From contig NC_092335.1 in NCBI RefSeq assembly GCF_046630445.1, positions 3,949,501 to 4,013,500 of the forward strand: a stretch of DNA of 64,000 nt. The letters are read 5' to 3'. The stretch is from Rutidosis leptorrhynchoides (taxonomy: Eukaryota > Streptophyta > Magnoliopsida > Asterales > Asteraceae). The notes under the pieces were generated by a model. The model was not told the DNA's origin. It was given only the letters and a program-made list of their open reading frames with translations, and searched no databases. Below are positions 40,408 to 58,090 of this stretch, piece by piece; positions within the stretch are counted from its first letter, which is position 1, and every line of letters starts with the position of its first letter. The translations under genes were made by a program, and so were the position numbers.

Positions 40408-41847
40408 ACTCTCCCCCCGTTGGATTGTTCGCATCCTCGCGAACCACTCTTGATGCAACGATGGATAATACTTCATAAGCCATTCTTCGGGTTCCCATGT
40501 ACATTCGGAACCCTTTCTAAATTGCCATAACACTTTCAATAACATAACTGACTTATTTCTTAATTGCTTAACCTTTTGATCCAAAATTTTTATTGGCTTT
40601 TCCGCATACCTTAACTTTTCATCAACCTCAATCTCATTTAAAGGGACATATGTTGATTCATCCGCCAAACACTTTCTCAATTGTGACACGTGAAACGTGT
40701 CATGTATGTTACTCAATTCATCGGGCAAGGCTAAACGATAAGCTACCTTCCCGACCTTTGCCACTATCTCAAATGGTCCCACAAATCTTGGACCCAATTT
40801 TCCCTTTTTTCTTAAACGAATTATACCCTTCCACGGGGAAACCTTAAGCATCACTTTATCACCCACTTGAAATTCTATCGGCTTCCTTCTTTTATCCACA
40901 TATGACTTTTGTCGATCTTGTGCCACCTTCATTCTTTCACGAATTTGGTCTATCATTTCGTCTGTTTGTTGTACTACCTCCGTGCTTCCTAATTCCCTTT
41001 GACCCATTTCACCCCAACATATTGGGGTTCTACACCTCCTCCCATACAACATCTCATAAGGCGCCATTCCGATGGTAGAATGATAACTATTATTGTACGA
41101 AAATTCAACTAAAGGTAGGTGAGTATCCCAACTACCACCAAAATCAATGACGCACGCCCTTAACATATCCTCAAGAGTTTGGATAGTTCGCTCACTCTGA
41201 CCATCCGTTTGTGGGTGAAATGCGGTACTAACATGCAATTTGGTGCCCATCTCTTCTTGAAACTTTCTCCAATATCGTGAGGTGAATCGGGTGTCACGGT
41301 CCGAAACAATGGAAACCGGCACTCCATGCCTTGCAACAACCTCCTTCATATATAACTTTGACATTGCTTCTGACGATGAGGCTTCTCTTATTGCCAAAAA
41401 TAGCGCGCTCTTAGTTAATCTATCAACAATAACCTAAAAGGCGTCGTGTTGTCGAGGGGTCTTAGGCAACTTAGTCACTAAATCCATCGTGATATGCTCC
41501 CATTTCCATACCGGTACCTCTAGTGGTTGAAGTTTACCATACGACGTTTGATGATCGGCTTTCACTTAGAGGCAAGTAAGACACTTATGAATATAATTTA
41601 CTATATCTCTCTTCATTCCTGGCCACCAATAGTCTTTCCTTAAGTCCCTATACATTTTTGTAGCACCGGGGTGAATCGATTACTTAGATTTGTGAGCTAA
41701 GTCAAGGAGCTCACCTCTAACATCACTTTGTAAAGGTACCCAAATTCTTCCATATCTAAGCTTTAGACCACGAGAATCTACCATAAAATCATTAACTTGC
41801 CCTTTGATCCTTTCTTTCCTCACGTTTTCGGGTTTTAATGCTTTTTC
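40366..41847 (-). pseudogene. element III integrase and chromodomain region
   Basis: Minus strand, same frame as the upstream domains. The N-terminal HHCC zinc-binding part (HKS...IHPG to HKCLTC) and first catalytic Asp (ITMDLVTKLP) lie before 41437. Nonsense codons interrupt at 41680-41682 (TAA), 41566-41568 (TAA) and 41434-41436 (TAG, at a conserved Trp). The open part from 41397 holds the second Asp (SIVSDRDTRFTS) and the Glu (SERTIQTLEDMLR). It then has the GPFEIVAKVGKVAYRLALP module and a chromodomain-like C-terminus (PIKILDQKVKQLRNKS to ECTWEPEEWLMKYYP). The final stop lies inside the start of the LTR. The enzyme would insert the cDNA copy; the chromodomain would steer it to chromatin. 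It cannot be made intact here. Confidence 0.9.
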
Positions 41848-43053
41848 TTATGCTACTCGGATACTATCGAATATTTGTGGTGATATCACCATGACCAAAC
41901 TCGTTATCTTAATCGGTGGATGGCTCGTCTTCCTACTAAGAGCATCTGCCACCACATTAGCCTTCCCGGGGTGATACAAAATTTCACAATCATAATCTTT
42001 CACCAAGTCGAGCCCTCTCCTTTGCCTATCATTCAAATCTCTTTGATCGAACAAATACTTTAAGTTCTTATGATCAGTATAAATAGAGAACTTAACACCA
42101 TAAAGATAATGACGCCATATTTTCAAAGCAAAAATGACGGCCGTTAATTCTAAATCATGGGTGGGATAACGTTTTTCATGTACCTTCAATTGTCGGGAGG
42201 CATAAGCTATGACTTTCCCATTTTGCATTAGCACATACCCCAAACCTTTCTTAGAAGCATCGCAATAAACCGTCATATTCTCATTCCCTTCCGGTAAAAC
42301 TAGTATAGGAGCTTGAACAAGCTTCTCCTTAAGGAGTTGAAATGCTTGTTCTTGCTTTTCTTCCCATCTCCATGGCACATTCTTACGGGTCAACTTTGTG
42401 AGTGGGGTGGCTATTCTAGAAAAATCTTGTATAAACTGTCGGTAATACCCCGCTAAACCTAGAAAACTCCTAACTTCGGTAGGATTCATAGGCGGTTCCC
42501 ATCTCATTATCGCTTCAATCTTCGTCGGATCAACACAAATACCCTTCTTATTAATGACATGTCCTAAAAATTGAACTTCACGAAGCCAAAACTCGCATTT
42601 AGAGAACTTAGCGAACAACTTTTTTCTCCTTAAAGTTTCTAATACTTGTCGTAAATGCACCGCATGCTCCTCTTCCCCTTTAGAATAAACCAAAATATCG
42701 TCAATGAATACAATCACAAACTTATCGAGCATCGGTCGACAAACCCTATTCATCAAATCCATAAACGCGGCCGGAGCATTAGTTAACCCAAAAGGCATAA
42801 CCACGAATTCATAATGATCATACCTCGTGCGAAAAGCTGTTTTAGGGATATCCTCTTCCTTCACCTTTAATTGATGATAACCCAACCTTAGATCTATCTT
42901 TGAAAAGAAACATGCACCTTATAATTGATCAAACAAATCATCTATCCTCGGCAAAGGATATTTATTCTTAATAGTGACCTTATTCAATTCACGATAATCT
43001 ATACACATTCTCATTGTTCCATCCTTCTTTTTCACAAACAAAACCGGAGCTCC
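41848..43053 (-). pseudogene. element III reverse transcriptase and RNase H
   Basis: RT is recognised by [40 protein letters not shown], then a TAA at 42919-42921, [15 protein letters not shown] (Ser of the usual RSGYHQ is Leu), [20 protein letters not shown] and the active-site box [12 protein letters not shown]. RNase H follows, with [46 protein letters not shown] and [17 protein letters not shown] at 41848-41850 ends this block. All catalytic Asp residues I can place are retained; inactivation is by nonsense codons. Confidence 0.92.
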
Positions 43054-43938
43054 TCAAGGTGAACTACTAGGACGTATAAAACATTTATCTATCAAATCTT
43101 GTAGTTGAGTCATCATTTCCCTCATTTTCGATGGAGCTAATCGATAAGGTGCTTTGGAAATTGGCGTGGCTCTGGGAATCAACTCTATTCTAAACTCTAC
43201 TTCTCGTTCGGGAGGTACAACGGGCAATTCATTCGGAAACACATCCGGAAACTCATTAACTATCGGTACATCGCCTATCCCAACAACCTTCTTCGAATCA
43301 TCTATCACATGTGCCAAAAACGCAAAACACCCATGGGACAAAAATCGTTTAGCTTTAGCATATGTGCATATAGGAATAGCACGTCTAGCCCGTTCCCCAT
43401 AAATCCAAATAACCTTCCCACTTGGTGATTGAACTAACACAATTTTCTTACGACATAGTATTATTCCTTCATTATCATCTAGCCAATCCATGCCTACAAT
43501 TACTTGAAATTCTCCCATATGCATGGATATTAAATCTATAACAAACTTCTCATCATCCAAAATAATTTCACATCCTTTAATAACACTATACACCATAACA
43601 GTTTTATTGTCCGCTATCTCAACCTCTAAAGGATGCTCTAACATACTTGGGGTCATGTCAAAATGTTTACAAAAAGAATAAGAAATGAACGATCGCGTAG
43701 CACCGAAATCAAACAAAACATGCGCAGGTAAAGAGTTTACAATAAAGGTACCTGACACCACATTTTGGGATTCCTTCGCTTCGAGTGCGGTAATCTGATG
43801 AGCTCGGGCTCTTGGTCGGATATCACTTGTCTTTGGTTCCGTTTTAACCTCCTTCTTAACACTTCCACTTGCTAGATCTTTCTTATACTCTGGACATTCG
43901 GCTTGAAAGTGACCATTTTCAAAACAATAATAACACTA
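43054..43938 (-). pseudogene. element III aspartic protease and linker to RT
   Basis: This block follows the second zinc knuckle (CYYCFENGHFQAEC). The protease core reads HVLFDFGATRSFISYSF, where the catalytic D-S/T-G triplet is DFG, so the residue after the catalytic Asp is Phe. The linker ends in the RT entry motif YRLAPSKMREMMTQLQDLID, CFIRPSSSP, followed by TGA at 43054-43056 in place of a conserved Trp. There is a TAG at 43936-43938 at the upstream edge. Confidence 0.88.
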
Positions 43939-45033
43939 TTTACCCTTTTTAGGACATTCGGCGGCTCTATGACCCGGCTTCCCGCATGAATAGCAATCGG
44001 TGGTACCCGCTTTACACTCGCCCGAATGATTCTTACCACACCTATTACACGCCTTCACTTCTTTACCGCCGCCCTTTCCCGGCGTGAAACTCCCTTTTGA
44101 TTTGTGTGGGGACTCAGAATTAAACTTACCTTTCTTCGGGCTCATACTTTGCATTGACTTCGAATCTTGATCTAACTTTCGTTTAAACGCGGCTTTCTTC
44201 CTAAGTTCGTGTTCCCTCACAAGGGCCCTATTCATCATCTCGGCTAAAGTCTTATACGTACCCTTATCAATAAACTCACTTATTTTGGGATTTAGCTTCT
44301 CATGATAGTGATCCATCATTAACTTAGGACTTGAAACAAAGTCCGGGCAAAAACGAGACTTATCGTTAAACTCGGCATTAAACTCGGTCACTGATTTACT
44401 CCCATGCTCAATATTCATGAATTCGGACTTTAACCTACTAACCTCGGCGGGTGGAGCAAATTGGTTCATAAACATCTCACGAAACTTTTCCTACGAAAAA
44501 CTTGTTGCCACATCCCGCCCATGTGACTTAACTATGAAATTCCACCATTCATAACCACTTCCCTTCATTTGGTGGGCTGCATAAATTACTTTTAAGTGCT
44601 CGGGACATTCACACAACATGAATGTTTCCTCTATCTCATCGATCCACCTTTGACTAACAATCGGATCAACCTTACCGCGAAATTCCGGTGGATGACAATT
44701 AGCAAAATTCTTGAATTCAAAACGTTCATCTTTCTTTCTCGGGACTTCTACTTCCTCTTGTCTTATTCCACTTCCCCATTCCCCTCTTAACACAGGATTG
44801 TTGGTCATAAGAGTCTTTAACTTTTCGTCTAATTGATCATTAATCAAGGTCTTTATCTTCTCTAGAAGGGTTGGGGTGTATCTCACCAACACTTGTCCTA
44901 TTTGTCCCGAAATATCATTTGTCATAGTAACCTCATCGGATTCATATTGTGAGCCTTCAACAGACTCCATTGACGGGGTATGGACGTACTCATCGTCCTC
45001 TTCATTATCTCTATTTGGGGATACAATAGCCAT
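43939..45033 (-). pseudogene. element III gag
   Basis: The likely start is the Met at 45033 (MAIVSPNRDNEEDDEYVHTP); an earlier Met at 45081 is in frame but lies in a less typical leader. The capsid-like region includes FANCHPPEFRGKVDPIVSQR, WIDEIEETF and GYEWWNFI. TAG at 44491-44493 replaces a conserved Trp. The region continues EKFREMFMNQFAPPAEVSR, FNAEFNDKSRFCPD and a basic stretch. A CNRCGKNHSGEC motif (atypical knuckle) and CYSCGKPGHRAAEC (CCHC knuckle) follow. Gag would package the RNA. Confidence 0.9.
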
Positions 45034-45430
45034 TCTAAAACAATACATCCCACTCATTAGTTCAAATACATGCTTCATCAATTTATCATAACATAAGAGA
45101 CCGAAAGAATTCCTAACTCATTTCACCATGACCATAGTAGACGTTCATGCGTACTAAAATAAGGTAATGGCAATAGCCTGTCGTCATTACACTATCTTAT
45201 TACGCACTTAATCCATTATGACCCATGGTTAATGAGTATTAAACTCTTTGTTTAAATCAACCATGATCTTAGTATCACACTACAAGTCTCGTCAACAACT
45301 CTATCCTATGGAGCATGGCACAATCATTCAATCTTAACTATCATGCAAGTCCTAAACTGTTTATCCTTTAACAACAATGGTTTAAGCCTAGATAATCCCT
45401 ATAGTGGGTTATCCAAGTCCCTTAAACCAT

Positions 45431-45443
45431 AGCTCTGATACCA
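45431..45443 (-). other. element III primer-binding site
   Basis: On the minus strand, TGGTATCAGAGCT lies three bases after the 5' LTR end. It is complementary to the initiator methionine tRNA. Confidence 0.92.
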
Positions 45444-45446
45444 ACT

Positions 45447-47563
45447 TTTGATGCCCTATAAACGATGAATTTTTTATTTTTTTTAGATCCCACTATGGGA
45501 TCCCATCATCCCACTATGGGATCAGGTTATGATCAGATTTCTTGAAAATCACCTTTGATTCCATTCCGGGATCTTTTAATCCCATTCCGGGATCAGGCCC
45601 TGACACGGTAGTTTTCAACCAAATTAATACTTGTGACCCGTTTGACTATCAATGCATAACAACTCCGTTCCAACCTGTTTTAACAACATAACACATAAAC
45701 AAACTTAATTCAAGCAGTTTCTTACATCGTCAAACGTTACGAAAATCTTTTGATCATGATGCAATGTGTTTACACATCTTAAATATAACATTTGGTCTCA
45801 AAACTTAAAAGAAACAAAATTTTCAAATACAAAAGACTTGGCGTTAATAAGCGGTATCATTAGAGCTAGATTCAAAATAGGGACTTGCACTACCACTTAC
45901 TAAAACCCAAAGCTCCGCTATCCTCACATAGGCTCCTTACCTTCACGGTGTCCTTTCGTTCCTATAAAACATAAAACAACATGGGGGTAAGCTTTTACGC
46001 TTAGTGAGTTATAGGCGAATAATAAAGCATACAATATTGGGCATAATCATTACATCACTTTGTCCTTCAACCAAATGGTTGCTTACTTACTTTCGGATTC
46101 GACCCATTACTTACCATAGACATAACTTACTAAGGCCAACCCTAATAATTATGTCTAAGCTAAACACAACCATAGACATATACATATGCCTAAGCTACCT
46201 TAATCACATTGCATTCATACATATGTACATAGACACCCAAAGTGTCTAAGCTCAACCATACCATAGACAAGATTACTAAATAAGCTTAGTAATCTTGCCT
46301 AAGCTATTCATCAACCATAGATACAATTATTAGGTGAACCTAATAATTCTATCTAAGCTATCCAACTAGTGCACTTAGTCGTTGCTCTCTTGCACGGATG
46401 CAATCCGAGAATACTAAGCCACTCTTGACCCACCCAATTTACCCCCTATAAACTCACCTTGATTAAACGAGGTTCCTTGATCACTTAAAGCTCCTATGCC
46501 TTGATTAGCACCTATACATGAGCTAATTTCATCAATAACATAATCTTAACTAAATCACAACTTTCAAAAGCTTTCAACACTTTCATACACTTACACACAT
46601 AACATGTTTAACTTATCTTTTCCAATATAACAACATTGTCATACCAACATCATTTCCTTAATTACACAATTTCTCTAGTTCATCCCTTACAATTATGACT
46701 TGCAATTCTTTCAAATATATCATCAAGCATCACATGTGCATAAACCCATTTCTACTACTAGCAACCCTAAATCATCATTTATCCAAATTTCATTACTTAC
46801 AACAACAACAACAATTCACATATAAACTTTCTCCTTTACAATTTTTAACTAAATCACATAAACATTTTCATTGAGGCATTTCATCAAACACCTAGTGTGC
46901 ATGACTTGATTCTAAGCTATAATAAACATCAACTCCATCTTATTCACAACAAGCACTCAATTAGCAAGTTCATACATGAATTTACTTCCAAAATTCATTA
47001 CAAATTCGTTTTTTTAATCATACAAGTGTGCACCTTTTCAATATACAACAACTTTAAAGCTTGAGATTCATCTTAAACACCCAATTTAGTGATACTTAGA
47101 TATAAAAGTTCATACCTTGTCTTTAGGGATTCAAGAACCCTAATTGTGCACAATGGAGAAGAAATTGAAGAATTAAAACTTGCTAGGATGATTAGAGTAC
47201 ACTAGATTTCACAAATTTCCAATTGCATGTGCTAAATTTCTTCAATTGAAGATTTCTTCCTCCCTCCTTGTTTGAGTCGCCACTCTAGCGCACACACACA
47301 CTTCTGTAATTTTTTTGCAACTGATATCAATTTCCAGTATTTTGCTCTTATTTTAACTTAACTTTGCAAGAATTTCTCTTTCTACCCTCCCCACCAAAAC
47401 TCTTATATGGGAGGTCCTTAAATCTAACTTTGCATCCCTAGTCCCTTTCAACTTAACTAACAAACCTTAAATAAAATCCATTTATATTAAACAAAATAAT
47501 ACCAACAAAATATATTTCCATTAAATTACATAAAATAGTACCTTAAATAATTGGGATGTTATA
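45447..47563 (-). repeat. element III: 5' LTR (2117 bp)
   Basis: The second LTR copy. On the minus strand it begins TATAACATCCCAATTATTT, so the canonical TG start is degraded to TA. The TSD TAGAT follows at 47564-47568. It contains the hairpin array (46125-46363) and the ATCCCACTATGGGAT palindromes (45487-45595). Confidence 0.92.
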
Positions 47564-47568
47564 TAGAT

Positions 47569-48074
47569 GAAAAAGAAGAATGAAGGATACGATAGCCAAG
47601 AAAATATCAAGAATCAGAACTGAATTAAGCATTTTCACAATCTATTAAGAAGTATGAAATAAGGAAGAAGATTATAGGAGTGGTGAAAATAAATGAAACG
47701 GAAGGGGTTAATTTATAGCAAAATAACAGACAGAGCAATTGAGGCAGGTGACCGTATTTAATTAAAGAAAATCTTAATTTCTTTAAAATCCGAAGAATCA
47801 AATCTTATTTGGATTATGAAGATTTTTCTATTCCTTAAATTCCGGAAATCAATCGTGACTACGTCAAAAGTTAAGACGAATCTCTATTCCTTCATTTCAC
47901 TCTTTTACGATAACTTCTCTCATACGCTTCGAGTAATTGGATTGTTTTATCCATATTATTTAACGGTGATAAAACTCTATTTATTGACTCATATACGTCA
48001 TGAAAACATTTTTATTGTTAACCATGATGACCTCACTAAAATTTTAGGATGAAATTTCTTTAACGGGTAGGTAC
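47569..48074 (+). mobile_element. element I interior, 3' part, with polypurine tract
   Basis: This is the end of the interior of element I. The last bases, TTTCTTTAACGGGTAGGTAC (48055-48074), are the family's 3' priming region and abut the 3' LTR. No protein was recognised. Confidence 0.7.
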
Positions 48075-49997
48075 TGTGACGACCCGGAAATTTCTGACCA
48101 AATTTAAACTAAATCTTTGAATGATTAACGTTTCCAACACGATAAGCAAAGCCTGTAAAACTGAATCTCAATATTTTTGAACTACTTTCATATGTTCAAT
48201 TACCCTTCGGTTGTTTTTGACGATTCTCGAACATTTATATGTAAATAGATACATATATATACTATAACTAGAAAGCGTAACAAAGTATTAATTGTATGAT
48301 ACTGTGCATTAAACTTATTTGTTTATATATCTATTTGAATATATATGATCAGTTGGAATATTAATTGTATGAAAATATTGTGACGTGTATTTAAAATGTG
48401 TTTATGAATATTGAATATATATTAACTTGGTTACAAAACGTTTTGATTTAAAACAATATTATTAAATATACTTTGTTAGATAACGAGCCATTGATTTAGA
48501 GAAGTAAATGACCAAAACACTCAAATGTATAGGTTATATTTCGAGTGGTATAGTTTATGGATAATTTAAGACTATATTTTGACAAAGGTACGAGTCACGA
48601 AACGTAAAGTACAAGTTTTCTCAGTGTACGAAAGGACGTTCGAAAAACCGGAACCGGGACATTAGTCGAGTGACAACGTACGACTTATCGGAACAAAAGT
48701 TACAAGTTAACTATGCACGTAAATATAATATAATATATAAATAATTATATAAATTAAATATATTATATATATTATATAAAATTATGTCGACAAGCAAGAA
48801 GTTAAACGAAATGAGCATGCGGTCGCATGGGGTCTGAGGACAGGCAAGGTGTATAAAAGCTCGATTTGGTTCCAGTTTCTTTCCCCATTCATTTTACTCC
48901 GTATCATTTAAATTATTTATATTATTATTATTATTAATATTATTATTATTATTATTAAGATTAATATTATTATTAATTATTATTAGTGGTATTTGTATAA
49001 TTATTAGTATTATACATAAAATACTACGACGAGGTTATGTCCAAACAATTTCAAAAATGGTTTTCGAGTGAGTCAAAGCTAAGGAAGTTATGAGTTATAG
49101 ATATGAAGGTTATGGGTATTACTTGGAGGTTATGACCATGAGTCGAAGGTCAAACCTAGTGTTTATCATTTCCGTCGCGTCTACGTACTTTTCTGCAATA
49201 TTGAATCACAATATTGATACGTAAGCATTTATATCTTATCTTCTATATATTAATAGTGTATCCATGTCTAGTGCTCGAGTATATATATTTATGCATGCTT
49301 GTATACTAAATCTTGTCGTTAGATAGTTTATGATGAATCACGAATTTAATACAAATATTATTGATAAAAGGTATATGATATTCATGTTATTGGAAAGCTG
49401 GCGAAAAATCAATAATTTTTCATTTAGAAATCGCGTAATTTCGATGAACGAATTAAAACATATGATCAACTGAATTATGATTGACGTTAATTGAAATTGC
49501 TTTTGAATCTATAATTGATATTTAAACAACTTGTCTATGAGATTGATAAATTGGATTTTTTTTTAGATATTACTAATCGAGTAAATGAATTTTTATATAA
49601 AGCACGTTTTGTTTTGTTGATCAATTGTCAAAGTTGACTGTCTTATCATGTTTTAAAGCTTTATAAACACTATAATCTGATTTTCAAATATTGGAAAACT
49701 ATATGAAAATCATGTTCGATTGCCACGGTAATTCAAGTATAATATAGCTCATGAAATAAATAATATTTTGAGTTTGATAAACTATAAATTCATTCAATTA
49801 CCAAGACTTATACTACATTAATAAACATGTATAGATTTAAAGATCATATTGGGTCAGGTTGACTTTTGAGATGACATTTGTTAACTTTTGTATTACGGTC
49901 TCGAGCATTAGGATTGTGATACAATATGACCTGACCTAGCTTATTAGACATGTATTGACCAACATATGTTCTTTAGGTTGAGATCTACGGTTAATTT
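48075..49997 (+). repeat. element I: 3' LTR, first 1.9 kb (split by element IV)
   Basis: Begins TGTGACGACCCGGAAATTTC and follows 18217-20190 closely until GATCTACGGTTAATTT, where element IV begins. The remainder should lie beyond the right edge. Relative to the 5' LTR it lacks about 47 bp around the CCATGCGATCGCATGG palindrome (expected near 48817). Confidence 0.9.
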
Positions 49998-54636
<4,639 letters not shown>

Positions 54637-57515
54637 GTACCTACCCGTTAAAGAAATTTCGTCCCGAAATTTGAGTGAGGTGGTCATGACTAACAATAAA
54701 AATGTTTTCATGACGAATATGAGTTGATAAATAGAGTTTTATCATCATTGAGTAATATGGATAAAACAATTCAATTATTTGAAGCGTACGAATGAAGTTA
54801 TCACAAAAGAGTGAAATAAAGAAGTAGAGATTAGTCTTAGCTTTTGACATAGCTAGGGTTGAATTCCGAAATTCAAGGGATTTAAGGAAAATCTTCGGAA
54901 TCTAAAAGATTTGTTTCTTCGATGAGTAAGGAAATTATGATCTCTATAATTAAATACGGTGATCTGCCTCGATTACTCTGTCTGATATTTCCATTATAAA
55001 TTAAGCTCTTTCGTTCCATTATTCTCACCATTCCTATACTTTCTTTCTTAGTTCATACATCCAAAAGATTGTGAAAATGCTTTAATCCCGTTCTAATCCT
55101 TGATATGTTCCTAATTATCATTTCTGTCATCCTTCTTTTAAATCTTCCACCAGAAGAATCTGTTTACTTTTATTATTACCTTGGAGTGATACTATTCTTA
55201 ATTCTACCTTATCTTTATATTGCTATTCGTATTAATATTCATGGTTTGTAATTTATGTGTTGTTGTTGGGCTTTATATTCTCCCTTATATTTCGAAGCTC
55301 TTTACTTTTTTTTATTCTATTCTCGACTCTAAGTACAACAAGTAATGGTCCAGAATTCGTAGGTATGGTGTTTCGAATGAACGTGGCTAATGTTCTAAGA
55401 GAGAAATTGTGATAGCACGATCTTGATTGGTTAAATTACCAGAATTTAAGAGAAAAGATTGAACTATCAAGAAAATTTGTTCTTGATATGTTTATAGATT
55501 AGATAGAATGTAAGAGTCGTGTAACATGGCACATGATGGCGTTATGATCTGTGAATCATCACGTTCCATTAGAAACTCAACATGACTTACTGTAATATAA
55601 TCACGTTGATCAAGTGTCATTATATTATACTAACTCATGCTTCAGTTTCCAACACTCCTTCAAAAGCATTCATAATTTAAATTCGAATTTTCAGAATTTA
55701 GAAAATAAAATAGTTTCCTTTATGATATAACGCAGATATCGCGAAGAGATAAATAATTTCGGACGAGAATATTTACGAAAATATCTTCAGAAATATTGAA
55801 GATATTTATAATGATATTTTGGAATTTCTAAGTTCGATGGTTGATGAAGAAAGATTTTTTGCAAGATTTTAACATGAGTGCGGAGCAAGATATTCGTTGA
55901 AGGTTTCATCAGATCCAGAATTACCTGGATTCTTTGAATATATGGTATGGTCCTTGTATTTGGCCTTGGTCTCCTTCATGGTTTGCTCAATCTATTTTTT
56001 TTCAGTACCAAATTTTCTATCGAGCGTTCCTAACACTCCCTTCTTTATCATCAAACTTTTGGCCGTTTAGATCATCGATAATTTTTCTGTTTCCTCTGCA
56101 TTCAATGCTACGATATCTGAATCATCAGTTATCAATTCGAGGTGGTTTCAGGAGAATTGTGTTTTTAGAAAATTAAATGCTGCTAGTAATATGGTGGAAC
56201 ATAAAAGGTTCCCCGGTAACAATAAAAGAGTAAGCATATATATCAAGGTTATAATAAGGTTGTTTCAAACGAAAAGTCGAAGTTGACTTGTTGGAACTGT
56301 GACAAAATTGGCTAATTTGGAAAGGGATTGTAAAGTTATTTTCGGTAATAACAACGCCAAAGGAGCTAGCGCAGATACGTGTTTAAATGATTCAGGTTCC
56401 GAGTGTTTTCAGGTGCATATCTATATGCATCAATCATATCTTCCATAGATGAAGTGCGGTTGATTTATCTTCTCGATTGAGGTGTTTTCAAGAATCATGA
56501 AAGGGTTGAACGCGGATTGTAATCATCAAGATACAAATGAGGTTTAAGATGAAATCAAGTGGCAAACTTGAAGAAATGTTTAGTTTCATATGTTATAATC
56601 AATATTTTAATTCATTTTAATTGTCCAATGTTATTAGTCCACAGTCGATAGTCCACAGTTAACAGTTCAATAATTCATATATAGTTTAATATATAATATT
56701 CAAATTAATTTATACGTATCGTGACCCGTGTACATGTCTCAGACTCGATCACAACTCAAAGTATATATATTATTGTAGAATCAACCTCAACCCTGTATAG
56801 CGAACTCGAACATTACAGCATATAGAGTGTCTATGGTTATTCCAAATAATATATATAGATGCGTCGATATGATATGTCAAAACATTGTATACGTGTCTCG
56901 ACATTTAAAGTGCGTAAAATAAATAACAGAAATTAAATGACGATAAATAAAATTGCGAGAATTTAAATTGCGATAATTAAATTGCGATAAATAAAATGTA
57001 ATACATAATTAACAGTTAGCTAGGAACAGTTAGCTAGGATTTTGTTAGCGTGGATTCTTAACAAAATTCCTCATAGTTAAATTGTCTGTTTCTAACAAAT
57101 TTTATTTTGTCCAATGTTTTCTTCATTATGCCACTTGTTGGATTTTGATAGGTCAAAATCCAAATATAAAATTGAATGAAAATGGTTATTCTGCGGTGAA
57201 CGGATACGTATATCTGTGGGTGTAAGTAGGATAGTAAATGACTGTTGAATTAGATTGGAAGAATGTACAGTGTACTTATTAGTGTGATATCTAAATATTC
57301 CTCGGGTATTACCTACCCGTTAAAATATTTTCACCATTAACAGTTTGTACGAAAAAATTTTTAATTACAATCTTTATGAAAATATATATACATATATATT
57401 TTCTTCAGATGTAATCATAGATTTAATGAGTCAATATGATATTAAACTCATTTAATTTACTGTTAGAACAAGAATATATAATTTCTAAAACATTAGAGAT
57501 TACATAATCGCCATG
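54637..57515 (-). other. element IV non-coding interior
   Basis: Starts with the polypurine region (54637-54660). It shows patchy identity to the interiors of elements I and II, with no pol motifs. A segment absent from element II lies at about 56563-57219. Confidence 0.6.
56563..57219. mobile_element. insertion of unknown type in element IV
   Basis: Element II reads ATCAAGTGGTTGTAAGTAGG (about 28821-28840). Element IV has ATCAAGTGG, then about 657 extra bases, then GTGTAAGTAGG. The word GTGG occurs on both sides and may be a short target duplication. The insert contains paired words such as ACAGTTAGCTAGGA (twice, 57010-57040) and TTGCGATAAATAAAAT variants. It has no ORF. It could be a solo LTR fragment or a MITE; I cannot classify it. 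Confidence 0.55.
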
Positions 57516-58090
57516 TCAAACGAAGATAAATGATGCAGAACGATTCGCAGGTTGATGATTATGCTCGAGGTACATAATGAGATGTTGAGGTGTGTGATGT
57601 TGAACTTGGGTTGTTGGTGGTACTAGTGCTGTTACTGATGGTACTGTTGGTGCTGATGATGTTGCTGAAGCTGGTAAATTTTGCACCATATTCTCCAAAT
57701 TGATTACACGAGCGCGAAGTTCGTTGACTTTTTCTATTATTCCGGGATGATTGTCGGTCAGAACGAGCGGATGAATAAGGTTTAGAATCTGAGTTATGAT
57801 ATAGCCGTGGTGAGATACTCTGAGAGAGAAATTGTTGTTTTGAACAGGTTCGTCGGTAAGTGTTTCAGGTTCTTCACCGAGAGGTAAATTTGGTTGGTGA
57901 AAAGGATCGCCTTCTTCGCGTCTCCATTGATTAAGTCGACTACGAACCCATCAGATGAATTGGGGATGGCTGATTGATTAATTCATTCTGGTGACACCGC
58001 TTTCGGAGCTTAGGTGAATATCCATGTCAGAATAACTATCGAAATAGCTATCGAAATCTGAGGGACTCGAACTAGTTAAGGGATTCATCT
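57516..58090 (-). pseudogene. element IV gag-like ORF, decayed
   Basis: Minus-strand traces in more than one frame: SDFDSYFDSYSDMDIHLSSE near 58020-58080, then a frame-shifted stretch matching the NWGWVRS...NHWRRE region. A coiled-coil/Pro-rich tail follows, MENMVQNLPASATSSAPTVP, at 57640-57698. It corresponds to 29333-29824 of element II. Stops and frame changes mean it is not translatable as one product. Confidence 0.65.

Larger units (their letters stand above)
38301..47563 (-). mobile_element. element III: Ty3/gypsy chromovirus (Tekay-like), TSD TAGAT
   Basis: A full-length minus-strand element with LTRs at 38301-40407 (3') and 45447-47563 (5'). The TSD TAGAT is at 38296-38300 and 47564-47568. 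Domain order is gag with zinc knuckles, protease, RT, RNase H, integrase and a C-terminal chromodomain-like region, which is the chromovirus order. Gag-pol is one continuous frame broken only by eight nonsense codons. It is inserted in element I in the opposite orientation. Confidence 0.93.

Noticed and set aside
40593..40847. Plus-strand frames opposite the gypsy integrase, protease and gag (also 43154-43402, 44596-44790, 44876-45091)
   Set aside because: Shadows of the minus-strand gag-pol frame.
56280..56320. TGTTGGAACTGTGACAAAATTGGC, which looks like a CxxC zinc-knuckle start on the plus strand
   Set aside because: It is on the strand opposite to element IV, hits a stop at once, and the frame is not conserved in element II (28552). 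Probably chance.
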